Source of the DNA: CAZSMC01 sp964607755
Lineage (GTDB): Bacteria; Zhuqueibacterota; Zhuqueibacteria; Residuimicrobiales; Krinioviventaceae
DNA: 23,898 nt
Assembly: GCA_964607755.1 (NCBI GenBank)
Contig: CAZSMC010000064.1
Coordinates: forward strand, 1 to 23,898
Direction of reading: 5' to 3'
Part shown: one piece after another, positions 6,614-15,569 of the stretch
How the letters are laid out: each line of letters begins with the position of its first letter
How positions within the stretch are numbered: the stretch's first letter is position 1
The notes under the pieces: model-generated
Seen by the model: the letters and a program-made list of their open reading frames with translations, nothing else
The model's database searches: none
Told to the model about the DNA's origin: nothing
Made by a program: the position numbers and the translations under genes

Positions 6614-8746
6614 CTATCTCACAGTAAAAGTCGATTCCACCCAATGCGGCGCGCCCAAATCGAGGCTGCGTTGCGACGGAATGGAACCGCCAATCAAGAC
6701 TTTGTACTCGCCGTTCTCAATGATACGCTCACCATCATTATTGACGATCTGCATTAATTCAGGAGTGATTTCAAACGTCACCGTTTTGCTTTCACCGGGC
6801 CATAAGAAAACGCGCTGAAATCCTTTGAGGGCATACGTGGGCACCGGAACGGTGGCTTCCATGTCTTTGATGTACAATTCCACTACTTCTTCTGCGGCCA
6901 CTTTGCCGATGTTGGTCACGGTGACTGTCGCATTTACGGTTTCGCTTATTTTCACATGTCTGGTATCGAGCAGCAAATCGCTGTACTCGAAGGTGGTATA
7001 GCTCAACCCAAAACCGAACGGCAAGAACGGCTCTTTGTCCGAGTAACGATAGGTGCGGCCTTGCATGTTGTAATCTTTGTATGGCGGCAGGTCTTTAATC
7101 GATTTTGGAAAAGTGATCGGCAACCGGCCGGACGGCACGGTGTCGCCAAAAATCACGTCGGCAATGGCGTTGCCTCCCTGCTGTCCCGGATACCAAACAA
7201 AGAGAACGGCGTCGGCCATGTCGTACACGTCCTGAAAGGCAATGGGGCAGCCGCCAAACATCACCACGACGAGTTTTTGCGCTTTGGAGCGGATGGTTTT
7301 GAAAAACTCGACCTGATTCGGCGGCAATTGGATATCCTCACGATCGCCTTTGTATGGCGAGGCAATGGATTCACCTTCCTCACCCTCGATGAGCTGAGAA
7401 ATGCCAAGACAGGCGATGGTGACATCCGCGTCTTTGGCTTCGTCGGAGAACCAGTCAATCGGATTCTCATTCGGGCGATCCAACAGCGCACCCTGGCGGT
7501 ACATGACTTTGGTTTGCGGACTGACTTTGCCGATCACACCTTCCACCACAGTGACCATGTTTTCGTGCAGTCCGTAATAATTTGCCAGCAGTCCCTGCAT
7601 GTGGGTTGCCAGCGGGCCGGTCACATAGACCTTGTAGAGATCTTTAGCAACCGGTAGCGTTTTGTCTTTGTTTTTTAAGAGCACAATCGACTTTTGTGCC
7701 GTCTCGCGCGATAATTTGACATGCTCATCACAGGCAATCACATCTGTACCGATGGTGCTGAACGGCACCATGTCCGGCGGATCAAACAAGCCAAGACGAA
7801 AACGAGTCTGAATCAATTCTTTAAAATTGCGATCGACATTCTTTTCGGTCGTTAATCCCTGCTCCACAGCCTCAACTATGTACGGATAGGTGTTGCCACA
7901 GTTCAAATTACAGCCGTATTTCAACGCCAGGGCTGCGGCTTCAGGCGGCGTTTCGACAACATTGTGGCCCTGATAAAAATCGCCAATCGCGCCGCAGTCC
8001 GAGGTGAAATAACCCTCAAATCCCCATGTGCCGCGCAGAACTTCCTGCATCAAATAAGGATGCGCACAGCACGGATGGCCGTTGGTGCGGTTGTAGGCGC
8101 CCATCACGCCTTCTACTTTTGCTTCGGTGACCAGCGCTTCAAAGGCGGGCAAATAGGTGTCCCACATATCGCGCATGGAAACAACGGCATCAAACTCGTG
8201 GCGCAGGCCTTCCGGACCGCTATGCACAGCGTAATGTTTGGCGCAACCGGCGGCCAGCAAGTATGTGGGATGATCGCCTTGCAAGCCTTTCACAAAGGCA
8301 ACGCCAATGCGACTGCTGAGGAACGGATCTTCGCCATAGGTCTCGTGTCCCCGACCCCAGCGCGGATCGCGAAAAATGTTGACATTTGGCGTCCAAAACG
8401 TCAGGCCCTGGTAAATTTCGCGAAAACCATGCGCCGAGCACACGTTAAATTTAGCGCGGCCTTCGAGTCCGATAGCGGAAGAGACGCGATGAATCAACTC
8501 GATATCCCATGTGGCCGCCATGCCAATGGCTTGCGGAAACACGGTGGCGCGACCGTTACGCGCCACACCGTGCAGACATTCGTTCCACCAGTTGTACTTG
8601 GGAATGTCAAGAGTCGCAATCGCCTCGGCGTTGTACACGAGCTGCGCTACTTTTTCTTCCAAGGTCAAACGCGACGTCAAATCGTCCACACGCTCCTGTG
8701 TAGGAAGGTTTGGGTTTTGAAAAGGGAAATCATAGGCCTGTGCCAT
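6614..8746 (-). CDS. GH3 beta-xylosidase/beta-glucosidase, cytoplasmic
   Basis: The 710-residue product has the GH3 N-terminal barrel (about 20-330) and C-terminal alpha/beta sandwich (about 355-590), then a fibronectin-III-like domain (about 610-700). The nucleophile is D250 in GYFTSDCGAI. WWNECLHGVARNGRATVFPQ and ETYGEDPFLSSRIG match the xylosidase-type GH3 subgroup (WWNEALHGVA), so 1,4-beta-xylosidase is the favoured activity; beta-glucosidase or arabinofuranosidase cannot be excluded. There is no signal peptide, so it should act in the cytoplasm on imported oligomers. GAGGAG precedes the ATG. It is the last intact gene of the hemicellulase run, 76 nt after GH62. Confidence 0.93.
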   Translation of the reverse strand: MAQAYDFPFQNPNLPTQERVDDLTSRLTLEEKVAQLVYNAEAIATLDIPKYNWWNECLHGVARNGRATVFPQAIGMAATWDIELIHRVSSAIGLEGRAKFNVCSAHGFREIYQGLTFWTPNVNIFRDPRWGRGHETYGEDPFLSSRIGVAFVKGLQGDHPTYLLAAGCAKHYAVHSGPEGLRHEFDAVVSMRDMWDTYLPAFEALVTEAKVEGVMGAYNRTNGHPCCAHPYLMQEVLRGTWGFEGYFTSDCGAIGDFYQGHNVVETPPEAAALALKYGCNLNCGNTYPYIVEAVEQGLTTEKNVDRNFKELIQTRFRLGLFDPPDMVPFSTIGTDVIACDEHVKLSRETAQKSIVLLKNKDKTLPVAKDLYKVYVTGPLATHMQGLLANYYGLHENMVTVVEGVIGKVSPQTKVMYRQGALLDRPNENPIDWFSDEAKDADVTIACLGISQLIEGEEGESIASPYKGDREDIQLPPNQVEFFKTIRSKAQKLVVVMFGGCPIAFQDVYDMADAVLFVWYPGQQGGNAIADVIFGDTVPSGRLPITFPKSIKDLPPYKDYNMQGRTYRYSDKEPFLPFGFGLSYTTFEYSDLLLDTRHVKISETVNATVTVTNIGKVAAEEVVELYIKDMEATVPVPTYALKGFQRVFLWPGESKTVTFEITPELMQIVNNDGERIIENGEYKVLIGGSIPSQRSLDLGAPHWVESTFTVR

Positions 8747-8822
8747 GAGTACGGCTCCTCAAAAAAATCAAGAGAGATACATATTTTGTCACTAAATATT
8801 TTACATTAATTATCAGAGCCGG

Positions 8823-9932
8823 TTACGGCACACTGCTTGTCATGACCGGCCGCAACAGGCCCAATTTCCAGGGGATTTTACCGTACGGTTTCCCTTTTCT
8901 GTCTTTGAGCATTACAGCCTGAAAGATAAAAGGAGCATGCAAATCCGCCAGCATTTTTTCATCGTACCCTGCACGAATCAGTTCGCCATGGCTGATGGAA
9001 TTGGCCCAGACGCCTTCAGTCATCTGAATGTTGGTGTAAGCAGCATAGGGCTTGCTCAAATCAGCAGCAATGGGCCGCCACTCACCGTCCAACGAGTCGG
9101 CAATAAAGGCTTTGTGATACCGTCTGTCTTCTGCGGCCTGGGCTTCGATAATATTGATGTACACATCATATTCCTTCAACCTGTAAATATGGCTGGCTTC
9201 AAAGATATCGCCTTTGTAAGATAAATAAAGCCGTCCCCAACCAAATGGGAATTCGTCATACGTTGTTTCCGCCCGCCACATTTTACCGTTATCGCAGGTG
9301 AAAAAGAGATGCACTTTTTCTTCATCGCCGATGACCCAAAAGTCCAGATAACCGCTATCGCTCGGACGAGGGATTTGCATCGGTGTCAACTCTGACCAGG
9401 AATTGGGATCGGAGATATCCGTGGTTGTTGCGAATGCGGCCTGATAGACGGGGTCCCATGACTCATTTTTTGCCTGACAAATCATGTACCATTTTTCCTG
9501 TGGTGAATAATAAAATACCTGCGGTGCGCAAAAATAGCCGTCATGGTTGGGCAGCACAACCGGTTTGGTTGCCCCGGCATTGCTGAAATCATCAAACGAG
9601 GTATAGACCATAGCATGCGTGCGTTCATGGCCTCGCAACGTACAATACAGATGCCAGCGGCCTTCATAATGGACGATGGACGGGTCCTTGATAGCAATCC
9701 ATTCACTCTCACCAAAAGAGTCAGTTACGATGATAGGCTGACCCGTGGTCCAGGCAAACTCGACATCTTCAAGGTTATTTGGGGGTGTGTGAGAATGCTG
9801 ATTCGGTGGTTTTGCCGGCATTTTGTTTGTCTCGCTTGTTTCAGAATCAGGATTTGAGTTAACGACATGCTTGGTGCACATTACCATTAAAATAGCAAAG
9901 AGCAAGAGAAAAATTGAATTCATTCTTACCAT
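8823..9932 (-). CDS. GH62 alpha-L-arabinofuranosidase, exported
   Basis: The 369-residue product has an N-terminal hydrophobic segment (1-19) ending at a Cys (LMVMC, a weak lipobox), then a linker rich in Pro, Ser and Asn, then a five-bladed beta-propeller. GH62 marks are clear: IKDPSIVHYEGRWHLY with base D83, APQVFYYSPQEKWYMICQA, LDFWVIGDEEKVHLFF with D197 as pKa modulator, TCDNGKMWRAET, GDIFEASHIYRLK with acid E245, and WANSISHGELIRAGYDEKM. GH62 enzymes remove single arabinose side groups from xylan main chains. GGGAGA precedes the first ATG by about 5 nt; a second ATG three codons on is possible. The 161-nt spacer after galM holds no clear hairpin. Confidence 0.9.
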   Translation of the reverse strand: MVRMNSIFLLLFAILMVMCTKHVVNSNPDSETSETNKMPAKPPNQHSHTPPNNLEDVEFAWTTGQPIIVTDSFGESEWIAIKDPSIVHYEGRWHLYCTLRGHERTHAMVYTSFDDFSNAGATKPVVLPNHDGYFCAPQVFYYSPQEKWYMICQAKNESWDPVYQAAFATTTDISDPNSWSELTPMQIPRPSDSGYLDFWVIGDEEKVHLFFTCDNGKMWRAETTYDEFPFGWGRLYLSYKGDIFEASHIYRLKEYDVYINIIEAQAAEDRRYHKAFIADSLDGEWRPIAADLSKPYAAYTNIQMTEGVWANSISHGELIRAGYDEKMLADLHAPFIFQAVMLKDRKGKPYGKIPWKLGLLRPVMTSSVP

Positions 9933-10093
9933 GATGTTCTCCCTTTTTTGTGTTGATGGTTTGTTATCAAAAAGTCACCTCTTTCAGGGACGTGAATTTA
10001 CAAAGAATTAAACCAGCTTTGAACCAGCGCAACCAGTTCTACGGCTCGCTGAATGTTTCTTTTTTACTTTGGGCCATTGTGACTTGATTTTTT

Positions 10094-11236
10094 CTATCGC
10101 GTTGAAAATTTATGGATCGTTGTTGTCCGATATGACTCTCCCGGCCGCAATACCGTGCTCGGCCACTCGGGCTTGTTTGGCGAATCGGGAAAATGCTGCG
10201 TTTCCAGACAAAACGCAGCATGTTTGTGGTACGCTTGGCCATTTTTACCGATGACGCTACCGTCTAAAAAATTTCCGGAATAGAATTGCAGTCCCGGTTC
10301 TGTAGTCCATATTTCCATAACTCGGCCGCTGCTCGGCTCGTAGACTTCCGCTGCCGGGCCAAGTTCTCCGTATTTTTTATCGAGGACAAAATTGTGATCA
10401 AAGCCGCCGCCCAACTCGAGTTGGGGATGGTCGGCAAAAATATCCTGCCCGATAGGCTTGGCCGTGCAAAAATCGAACGGGGTGCCCGAGACATCCAGCA
10501 TGTCGCCCGTCGGGATGAGTCCGGCATCGACCGGTGTCATTTGATCCGCATTGATTTTCAGAACATGATCCAGATGGTCACGTTTGAGACCCGTCAGGTT
10601 GTAATAATTATGATTAGTAAGATTGCAAAGCGTCGGCTTGTCCGTTATTGCTGTATATTCGATGATCATTTCATTATCGTTGGTCAGCGTGTAGACGACA
10701 GCGACGTCCAGTTGCCCCGGATAGCCCTCTTCGCCATCGGGACTGGAATAGGTGAGCTCGACGCCAACGCTGGTTTCCGTCTGCACCGGTTTCGCGTTCC
10801 AGACCACGCGATCCAGGCCATCCCAACCACCATGCAGGTGATGGCCTTTGCTGTTTTGCGGCAGTTCATACGTGATCCCATCCAACGTGAAAAGACCCTT
10901 GTTGATACGATTCCCGTAACGGCCAATGATGGCGTTAAAATGCGAGTTGGTTTGGGGCTCGAGATAACCTTTAAGATTGTCATGTCCCAAAAGGATATCC
11001 TCAAACCGGCCGTCGCGATCCGGTACTTTGAGATACGTGCAAGTGCCACCCCAGGTGAGGATGCCCAGGCTCAGTCCATTTGCATTGGTGAAATTATAAA
11101 GGTCGACTTGTTTGCCGTCATCGGTAACGCCGAATTTTGAAACTGTTACCGAACCGGATTCAGGAGACCCTTGGCAAGACATAAGCAGAAACAGCGCAAC
11201 GGTAAAGGCAAGTAACAATAGGCAAGAATGTTTCAT
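10094..11236 (-). CDS. galM: Aldose 1-epimerase (mutarotase), predicted lipoprotein
   Basis: The 380-residue GalM-type beta-sandwich interconverts alpha and beta anomers of free sugars. NSKGHHLHGGWDGLDRVVW, NHNYYNLTG (acid H209) and CLETQHFPDSPNKPE (base E345) are the family signatures. The N-terminus MKHSCLLLLAFTVALFLLMSC is a signal peptide ending in a lipobox (LMSC, Cys21), so it should sit in the periplasm or at a membrane surface, whereas many GalM proteins are cytoplasmic. The start ATG overlaps the stop of the GH5-like gene (TAATG), and AGGAG lies inside that gene, so translation is coupled. Xylose, arabinose or glucose anomers would fit the context. Confidence 0.93.
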   Translation of the reverse strand: MKHSCLLLLAFTVALFLLMSCQGSPESGSVTVSKFGVTDDGKQVDLYNFTNANGLSLGILTWGGTCTYLKVPDRDGRFEDILLGHDNLKGYLEPQTNSHFNAIIGRYGNRINKGLFTLDGITYELPQNSKGHHLHGGWDGLDRVVWNAKPVQTETSVGVELTYSSPDGEEGYPGQLDVAVVYTLTNDNEMIIEYTAITDKPTLCNLTNHNYYNLTGLKRDHLDHVLKINADQMTPVDAGLIPTGDMLDVSGTPFDFCTAKPIGQDIFADHPQLELGGGFDHNFVLDKKYGELGPAAEVYEPSSGRVMEIWTTEPGLQFYSGNFLDGSVIGKNGQAYHKHAAFCLETQHFPDSPNKPEWPSTVLRPGESYRTTTIHKFSTR

Positions 11237-12441
11237 TAGTCGACTCCTGTTAAACGCTTGAAAATCTTTATCTCATTTTCATCAAACGGTGTTCCATCGG
11301 TTCTGAACAAATCGTGAAACCAAACTTCAGGTTCCGGGAATTTTTCGCCGGGTCTGACGACATTGCCGATGGCCCGTTGTTCGGCAACATCAATTTGATC
11401 GCCTTCCGGCGTGGAGCGGCTCGACCACGGCCAGATGGTGCCGGATTTGCCGGAGACAAATCCCCAGTTGACCGCGCCGACATTCATTTCCTTTAATACC
11501 GGTAAGCAGCCTTCAACCGTGCTGCTGCGTGTTCGGGCAAGCCACTCGCTCATGATCACAGGACGACCATCTTTTTTGTAATCAAGAATGATCTCTTTCA
11601 TCTTGTCGGGTTCCTGATAGGAATGGATAGAATGGATATCGGAATTGAGCCGGTTGATTTTAATATTCCGTTCACCAATGCTGCCGGCCGTTGTCGATGT
11701 AACAGGCTGCGATGGATTAACCTCCCGAGCCCATACCCAGGAATCGTAAACCAATTGATTTGATGCCTCGCCAAAGATTAGCTTTTTGCCATTTCCGTCC
11801 GTCTTGTCAGGATGGGTTCCACGACCAGGTTCATTATAAAGCTCCCACATCAGTACACGCGGATCGTCTGCAAACCGGCGCATGGTTTCCTGCACATAGC
11901 CTTTGAGTCTGGCTTTTTCTTTCGCAGTTGCTTTGTCTTCGGCATAACGCGTTGCAACATCGCGCGTTGGACAATTCAGCCAACCGGAATTATGAAATTG
12001 TTTTACGGGAAGCGGCTGCACACCAAGCTTAGCTGTCGGGAAATGGCAATCATCAAAAAAGACAAACCATGGACGAATGCCGTGCTTTTGACAGATGGAA
12101 AGAAATTCATCCATGCGCGCATACAATCCCGATTTGTCATCTGCCCAAACCAAATCGTAGAGATAGACTCGCAAGGTATTCATATCGATGGATGCTGCTA
12201 ATTCCAGCTCTTTATCTATCGTTTCCGGGTCCCAGCTTGACGCCTGCCACATCTCAATTTGATTAATGGCTGTAGCGGGATAATAATTGCAGCCGACAAG
12301 CCAGGGTTGTTCCTCGTACCAGGCATTTATTTTCTCCACCGACCATCGTCCGGGCACAGGTTCATTTATATCGATGGCTTTAGCACATACGATAATTGAC
12401 AAAAGGGATAGACAACTCGTGATTTTGAATAATTTGCTCAT
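11236..12441 (-). CDS. Secreted GH5-like clan GH-A glycoside hydrolase
   Basis: The 401-residue product has a signal peptide (about 1-22, CAKA) and a (beta/alpha)8 barrel. LMWELYNEPGRG places the acid/base at E204 (NEP). PVIMSEWLAR places the nucleophile at E299. NTLRVYLYDLVWADD and HGIRPWFVFFDDCHFP are typical barrel strands. Relatives are often labelled 1,4-beta-xylanase or cellulase-family hydrolase, but no close characterised family is evident from sequence alone. Endo-acting hydrolysis of xylan or mannan-type polymers fits the neighbours. It lies 29 nt after GH51 with GGAG before the ATG, and overlaps galM by one base. Confidence 0.82.
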   Translation of the reverse strand: MSKLFKITSCLSLLSIIVCAKAIDINEPVPGRWSVEKINAWYEEQPWLVGCNYYPATAINQIEMWQASSWDPETIDKELELAASIDMNTLRVYLYDLVWADDKSGLYARMDEFLSICQKHGIRPWFVFFDDCHFPTAKLGVQPLPVKQFHNSGWLNCPTRDVATRYAEDKATAKEKARLKGYVQETMRRFADDPRVLMWELYNEPGRGTHPDKTDGNGKKLIFGEASNQLVYDSWVWAREVNPSQPVTSTTAGSIGERNIKINRLNSDIHSIHSYQEPDKMKEIILDYKKDGRPVIMSEWLARTRSSTVEGCLPVLKEMNVGAVNWGFVSGKSGTIWPWSSRSTPEGDQIDVAEQRAIGNVVRPGEKFPEPEVWFHDLFRTDGTPFDENEIKIFKRLTGVD

Positions 12442-12470
12442 AACAACTCCATGCCGAATTTTGTTTGTTT

Positions 12471-14009
12471 TTAAAAGTCGATATCACATTCCAGCTCGAT
12501 CGCTGTTACCGACGCTGGGGGAAAATGCCAGGGCCGATCGACTTGAACGGTTTTTATTTGGACATCCAGCAAATTACGGCGATACCGGGTGATCTCTGCA
12601 TCCGAGGGAACTGCAATCTCAAACGCAGTGGCCGACTTTAGGCGCAGGCTGCCAAGATCAAAGCCGGCCTGAACCGACTGTGTTCTTTTCAGATTGGCAA
12701 CATGCAGAAACACACGATTCCCCGTTCGACTGGCAGTAACATCGAGACTGTCGGGATGTTGCTTGATTGATAAAAAGTGTTTGCCGATGTGATGGCGGTA
12801 TAAGCTCATGACATGGGCCACCGGCATCAGAAAAGCATCACCGCGATAAAAGGGGGTTGGGATCATCACCGCATTCACCTGCCATCGATTACCACAAAAA
12901 TCGGCAGCCGTGGCAATCTTTAACACATCACCATGACGCTGATGCAGGTTGAGCAGTCTTGCATACGACACACCCGTTGCCCACGATGACATGACATCAC
13001 AACGGTCGCGATCAGGAATGCTGTAATGACATTCGGTGAGCGCAAGGCCGATATCATGTCCGGCAACCATCTGCTTGATTTCTATCAATTTCTTTTCATG
13101 CACCTTCACCGCATCCATCAGCACATCCCATGTCCTGTCCGGATCCTCCCGGTATTTAAGATTTCCCAGTACAGGATCTGATTGACGGTCCGGATTAAAC
13201 ATATGGTGAAAAGCGATGAACTTGATATGTCCGCCGGCCACCTCAATCATCCGCGGCGCCCAGTCATGATCCCCCCATGCGATCAATTCGATGCCGGGAT
13301 CAGATTGCTTCATTGCGCGTGCGAATTCAACGGTCTTTCGTGCAGCTGTTTCCAAATCAAAACCATTTTTATCATAAGACGTTTCATTACCGAGTTGCCA
13401 GTAACGAATGTTATAAGGTGCAGTCGCACCATGGGCCACTCGCTCCGAATGACCGGGTTGATTGCAATAGGCAACCCATTCTGCTGCCTCTTTTGCATCG
13501 GCTGTACGCACACCGGTTCTGTCTCTCAGGAATCCTTCCCGGCCATCCGATTCAAAATTAACGCACATCAGCGGATCGGCCTTGACTTGACAACAAAAGT
13601 CGACAAATTCGGCTGTTCCAATCTGATTCGACTCGATGCCGCCCCACAGCAAATTGAGCATTGGTACGCGTTGCGATCTGGGGCCCACACCTTCACGCCA
13701 GCGATAATAATCAGCGAAAATACCTCCCCATCGCATCATGGTGGGGCCAAGCGCCTGCGTAGCCGCAATGACATCGGGCCGCCACCGACTCTTACCATGA
13801 TCCCATGCAGCTTCAACGCTCCCGTCTGTCGCTCCCAGTGGTTCCATAAATTGCATGTACAGATAGGGAGACAGTTCATGCTTGGGTGTGGGATCAATAA
13901 CAATGGCATTGCCACGGGTATCATTAGAGGCTCTAGATTGCAATGCTGTAAAAAGTGGAGCTGCCATGCCTGCCTTGATTAAATCCCGGCGTGTGATCTC
14001 GGAACGCAT
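12471..14009 (-). CDS. GH51-like alpha-L-arabinofuranosidase with a Tat signal
   Basis: The 512-residue product has the GH51 layout: a (beta/alpha)8 barrel with acid/base E209 in YWQLGNETS and nucleophile E326 in LALTECHYS, then a C-terminal beta-sandwich (about 400-512). MMRWGGIFADYYRWREGVGP is the family's substrate-side motif. It would release arabinose from arabinoxylan or arabinan oligomers. The N-terminus TRRDLIKAGMAAPLFTAL is a twin-arginine signal, so it is exported folded; characterised GH51 enzymes are frequently intracellular. GGGAGG lies about 11 nt before the ATG. It starts 19 nt after the hexapeptide gene, so it is probably in the same transcript. Confidence 0.87.
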   Translation of the reverse strand: MRSEITRRDLIKAGMAAPLFTALQSRASNDTRGNAIVIDPTPKHELSPYLYMQFMEPLGATDGSVEAAWDHGKSRWRPDVIAATQALGPTMMRWGGIFADYYRWREGVGPRSQRVPMLNLLWGGIESNQIGTAEFVDFCCQVKADPLMCVNFESDGREGFLRDRTGVRTADAKEAAEWVAYCNQPGHSERVAHGATAPYNIRYWQLGNETSYDKNGFDLETAARKTVEFARAMKQSDPGIELIAWGDHDWAPRMIEVAGGHIKFIAFHHMFNPDRQSDPVLGNLKYREDPDRTWDVLMDAVKVHEKKLIEIKQMVAGHDIGLALTECHYSIPDRDRCDVMSSWATGVSYARLLNLHQRHGDVLKIATAADFCGNRWQVNAVMIPTPFYRGDAFLMPVAHVMSLYRHHIGKHFLSIKQHPDSLDVTASRTGNRVFLHVANLKRTQSVQAGFDLGSLRLKSATAFEIAVPSDAEITRYRRNLLDVQIKTVQVDRPWHFPPASVTAIELECDIDF

Positions 14010-14028
14010 TTAATTGGATCCCTCCCTG

Positions 14029-14658
14029 TTAATTAGTTTTGACATTGATCTGTCCGATTCCCAATTTTCCCCGGATCTCTTTTTCGATCAGCTCAACGCC
14101 TTGAAAATGCAGCCACTCTACAGTTGAGAGACCATGATGCTGAATCCAGTCTTCTTCGGTAAGGTTTTCTTTGATAATAACCGCCGGAACACCCTCGGCC
14201 ATAGTGCGATCAGGAATGATTTGATTCACTCGGGTCGACGAACCATTCGTTACGATACAGTCTTTGCCAATTCGGGTGTTATAATCCAGGCACGCATTGA
14301 GGCCGATTGAAGATCGATCGCCGATTTGTGCGCCGTGCATGGAAGCGCCGTGGTTGATCCAGCATTCGTTGCCGATAATGGATTTATCTGCTTCTCCGTT
14401 GATATTGCCGCCAAGCTTACCGCCGGGACGCCCGCCCTCCAGGCAGACATTGTCGTAGATGTGCGTGAAATCACCGATTTTGTGCGGCCCGCGAACGACA
14501 ACATTGCAGCGAATAAGCGTGTGATGGCCGATCTCAATATCTCCCAAGAGAATGACGCCGGCGTCGATTTTTGTAAATGCACCGACCGTAATATTGCCTT
14601 CCATAATAACTGACGGGTGAATATCCGCATGTTCGTGAATGTAGAAATTATTTGCCAC
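14029..14658 (-). CDS. Gamma-carbonic-anhydrase-like left-handed beta-helix (hexapeptide) protein
   Basis: The 209-residue product is built of hexapeptide turns ([LIV]Gxxxx), such as ITVGAFTKIDAGVILLGD, IGHHTLIRCN, IGDFTHIYDN, IGNECW, IGDRSSIGLNACLD and IGKDCIVTNGS, closing with GVPAVIIKENLTEEDW. The order matches gamma-class carbonic anhydrases and PaaY/CaiE-type proteins. NHGASMHG keeps two zinc histidines five residues apart (H103, H108). The third, usually in DN..vH, is Glu74 here (DNVCLE), so carbonic anhydrase activity is doubtful. An acyltransferase or thioesterase-like role is possible. The start is a GTG with GGAGG 6 nt upstream. It lies between the dehydrogenase and GH51 genes. Confidence 0.82.
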   Translation of the reverse strand: MANNFYIHEHADIHPSVIMEGNITVGAFTKIDAGVILLGDIEIGHHTLIRCNVVVRGPHKIGDFTHIYDNVCLEGGRPGGKLGGNINGEADKSIIGNECWINHGASMHGAQIGDRSSIGLNACLDYNTRIGKDCIVTNGSSTRVNQIIPDRTMAEGVPAVIIKENLTEEDWIQHHGLSTVEWLHFQGVELIEKEIRGKLGIGQINVKTN

Positions 14659-14721
14659 GTTTTACCTCCGTTTGTGTCTAACGTCATTAATATGATTAAA
14701 AATAATGTTTAACTTTACGTG

Positions 14722-14750
14722 TCTCTGCGCCTCGGCATAGTCGCGAGAGA
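14722..14750. repeat. Intergenic hairpin between dehydrogenase and hexapeptide genes
   Basis: TCTCTGCG (14722-14729) pairs with CGCGAGAGA (14742-14750) with one bulged G and a 12-nt loop. The same TCTCTGCG octamer occurs in the spacer on the other side of the dehydrogenase gene (complement of 15574-15581). There is no T tract on the minus-strand side, so termination is not clear. Confidence 0.45.
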
Positions 14751-15527
14751 TTATTTATTCTTAAATCTAGCCTGTTCTCGCAAATTACTTATAAAAACTT
14801 TATCCCGTCTTTTTCGGATGTCCGCAGAATCTTTTTGCGACCAGTCATAAAAGCCCAGCCCCGATTTCATGCCGCACTCGCCTTTTTCCACTTTTTGATC
14901 AACAATGGGCATTGGCCCGGGAGTCGTATCAAGATCAGGATGCAGATAGCTTTCAACGGCTCGCACAAGATCAAGTCCTACAAAATCATTAAATTCCATT
15001 AATCCCAGATTCGCAAAGCGGGGGCCGAAACTGGAGCGGATGGCCTTGTCCACATCTTCAGCAGTGAGCACACCGGTCTGAATCATGGCCAAGGCTTCTC
15101 GATTCATCGCGTGCATGATGCGATTACAGATGAATCCGGGCAACTCTTTTTTCATGTGCACGGGTTCATTGCCAATGTCTTTGAGCAATGAAAGAGTAAA
15201 GTCCACTGCCTCGGGAGAGGTTTCGGGGCTGCCGCATACTTCGACAAGCGGCGCCAGATAGGCCGGATTCCAAAAATGCGCCACCAGCAGGTTGGACTTG
15301 TCCTTCATCTTTTGGTTCAGCAGGCTCGGCATAATAGCAGAGGTGTTTGATGCAAACACCGGNNNNNNNNNNNNNNNNNNNNNNNNNNNNNNNNNNNNNN
15401 NNNNNNNNNNNNNNNNNNNNNNNNNNNNNNNNNNNNNNNNNNNNNNNNNNNNNNNNNNNNNNAATTGCACAACAATGGTAGGGCCAATGCTGCCTGTACC
15501 GAGAATTGTAACTTTTTTATTGTTCAT
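14751..15527 (-). CDS. 3-hydroxyacyl-CoA dehydrogenase-type oxidoreductase, interrupted by an assembly gap
   Basis: The ATG at 15527 (GGTGA upstream) begins MNNKKVTILGTGSIGPTIV, the glycine-rich NAD(H) site GTGSIG. After the N gap come FASNTSAIMPSLLN, LLVAHFWNPAYLAPLVEVCG and ELPGFICNRIMHAMNREALA, then FNDFVGLDLVRAVESYLHP and GMKSGLGFYDW. This is the two-domain 3HCDH family. Besides beta-oxidation dehydrogenases it includes L-gulonate 3-dehydrogenase/lambda-crystallin and carnitine dehydrogenase, and in a sugar cluster a hydroxy-acid substrate of that type is quite possible. Roughly 80-95 residues are missing, more than 100 N would encode, so the true gap is longer. It lies between the DRE-TIM and hexapeptide genes on the same strand. 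Confidence 0.85.
   Translation of the reverse strand: MNNKKVTILGTGSIGPTIVVQXXXXXXXXXXXXXXXXXXXXXXXXXXXXXXXXXXPVFASNTSAIMPSLLNQKMKDKSNLLVAHFWNPAYLAPLVEVCGSPETSPEAVDFTLSLLKDIGNEPVHMKKELPGFICNRIMHAMNREALAMIQTGVLTAEDVDKAIRSSFGPRFANLGLMEFNDFVGLDLVRAVESYLHPDLDTTPGPMPIVDQKVEKGECGMKSGLGFYDWSQKDSADIRKRRDKVFISNLREQARFKNK
15363..15462. other. Assembly gap, 100 N, size unknown
   Basis: The gap lies inside the dehydrogenase Rossmann domain. Family length suggests about 240-285 bp are really missing. The two flanks share no terminal repeat, unlike the gap at 3552. Confidence 0.95.
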
Positions 15528-15569
15528 ATTTTCACCACATGTTAGTCCTGAAATTAAAAAGTGCACCGG

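Noticed and set aside
6956..8809. Long plus-strand frames at 6956-7657 and 7964-8809
   Set aside because: They lie fully opposite the clear GH3 gene and show no protein-family pattern; they are antisense shadows.
10017..10045. Three AACCAG units as a CRISPR-like or tandem repeat
   Set aside because: The units are only 6 bp at uneven spacing; there are no spacers or cas genes. No CRISPR array was seen anywhere in the window.
10286..11140. Plus-strand frame of 284 codons
   Set aside because: It is antisense to galM, which has unmistakable catalytic motifs; the translated plus frame resembles nothing.
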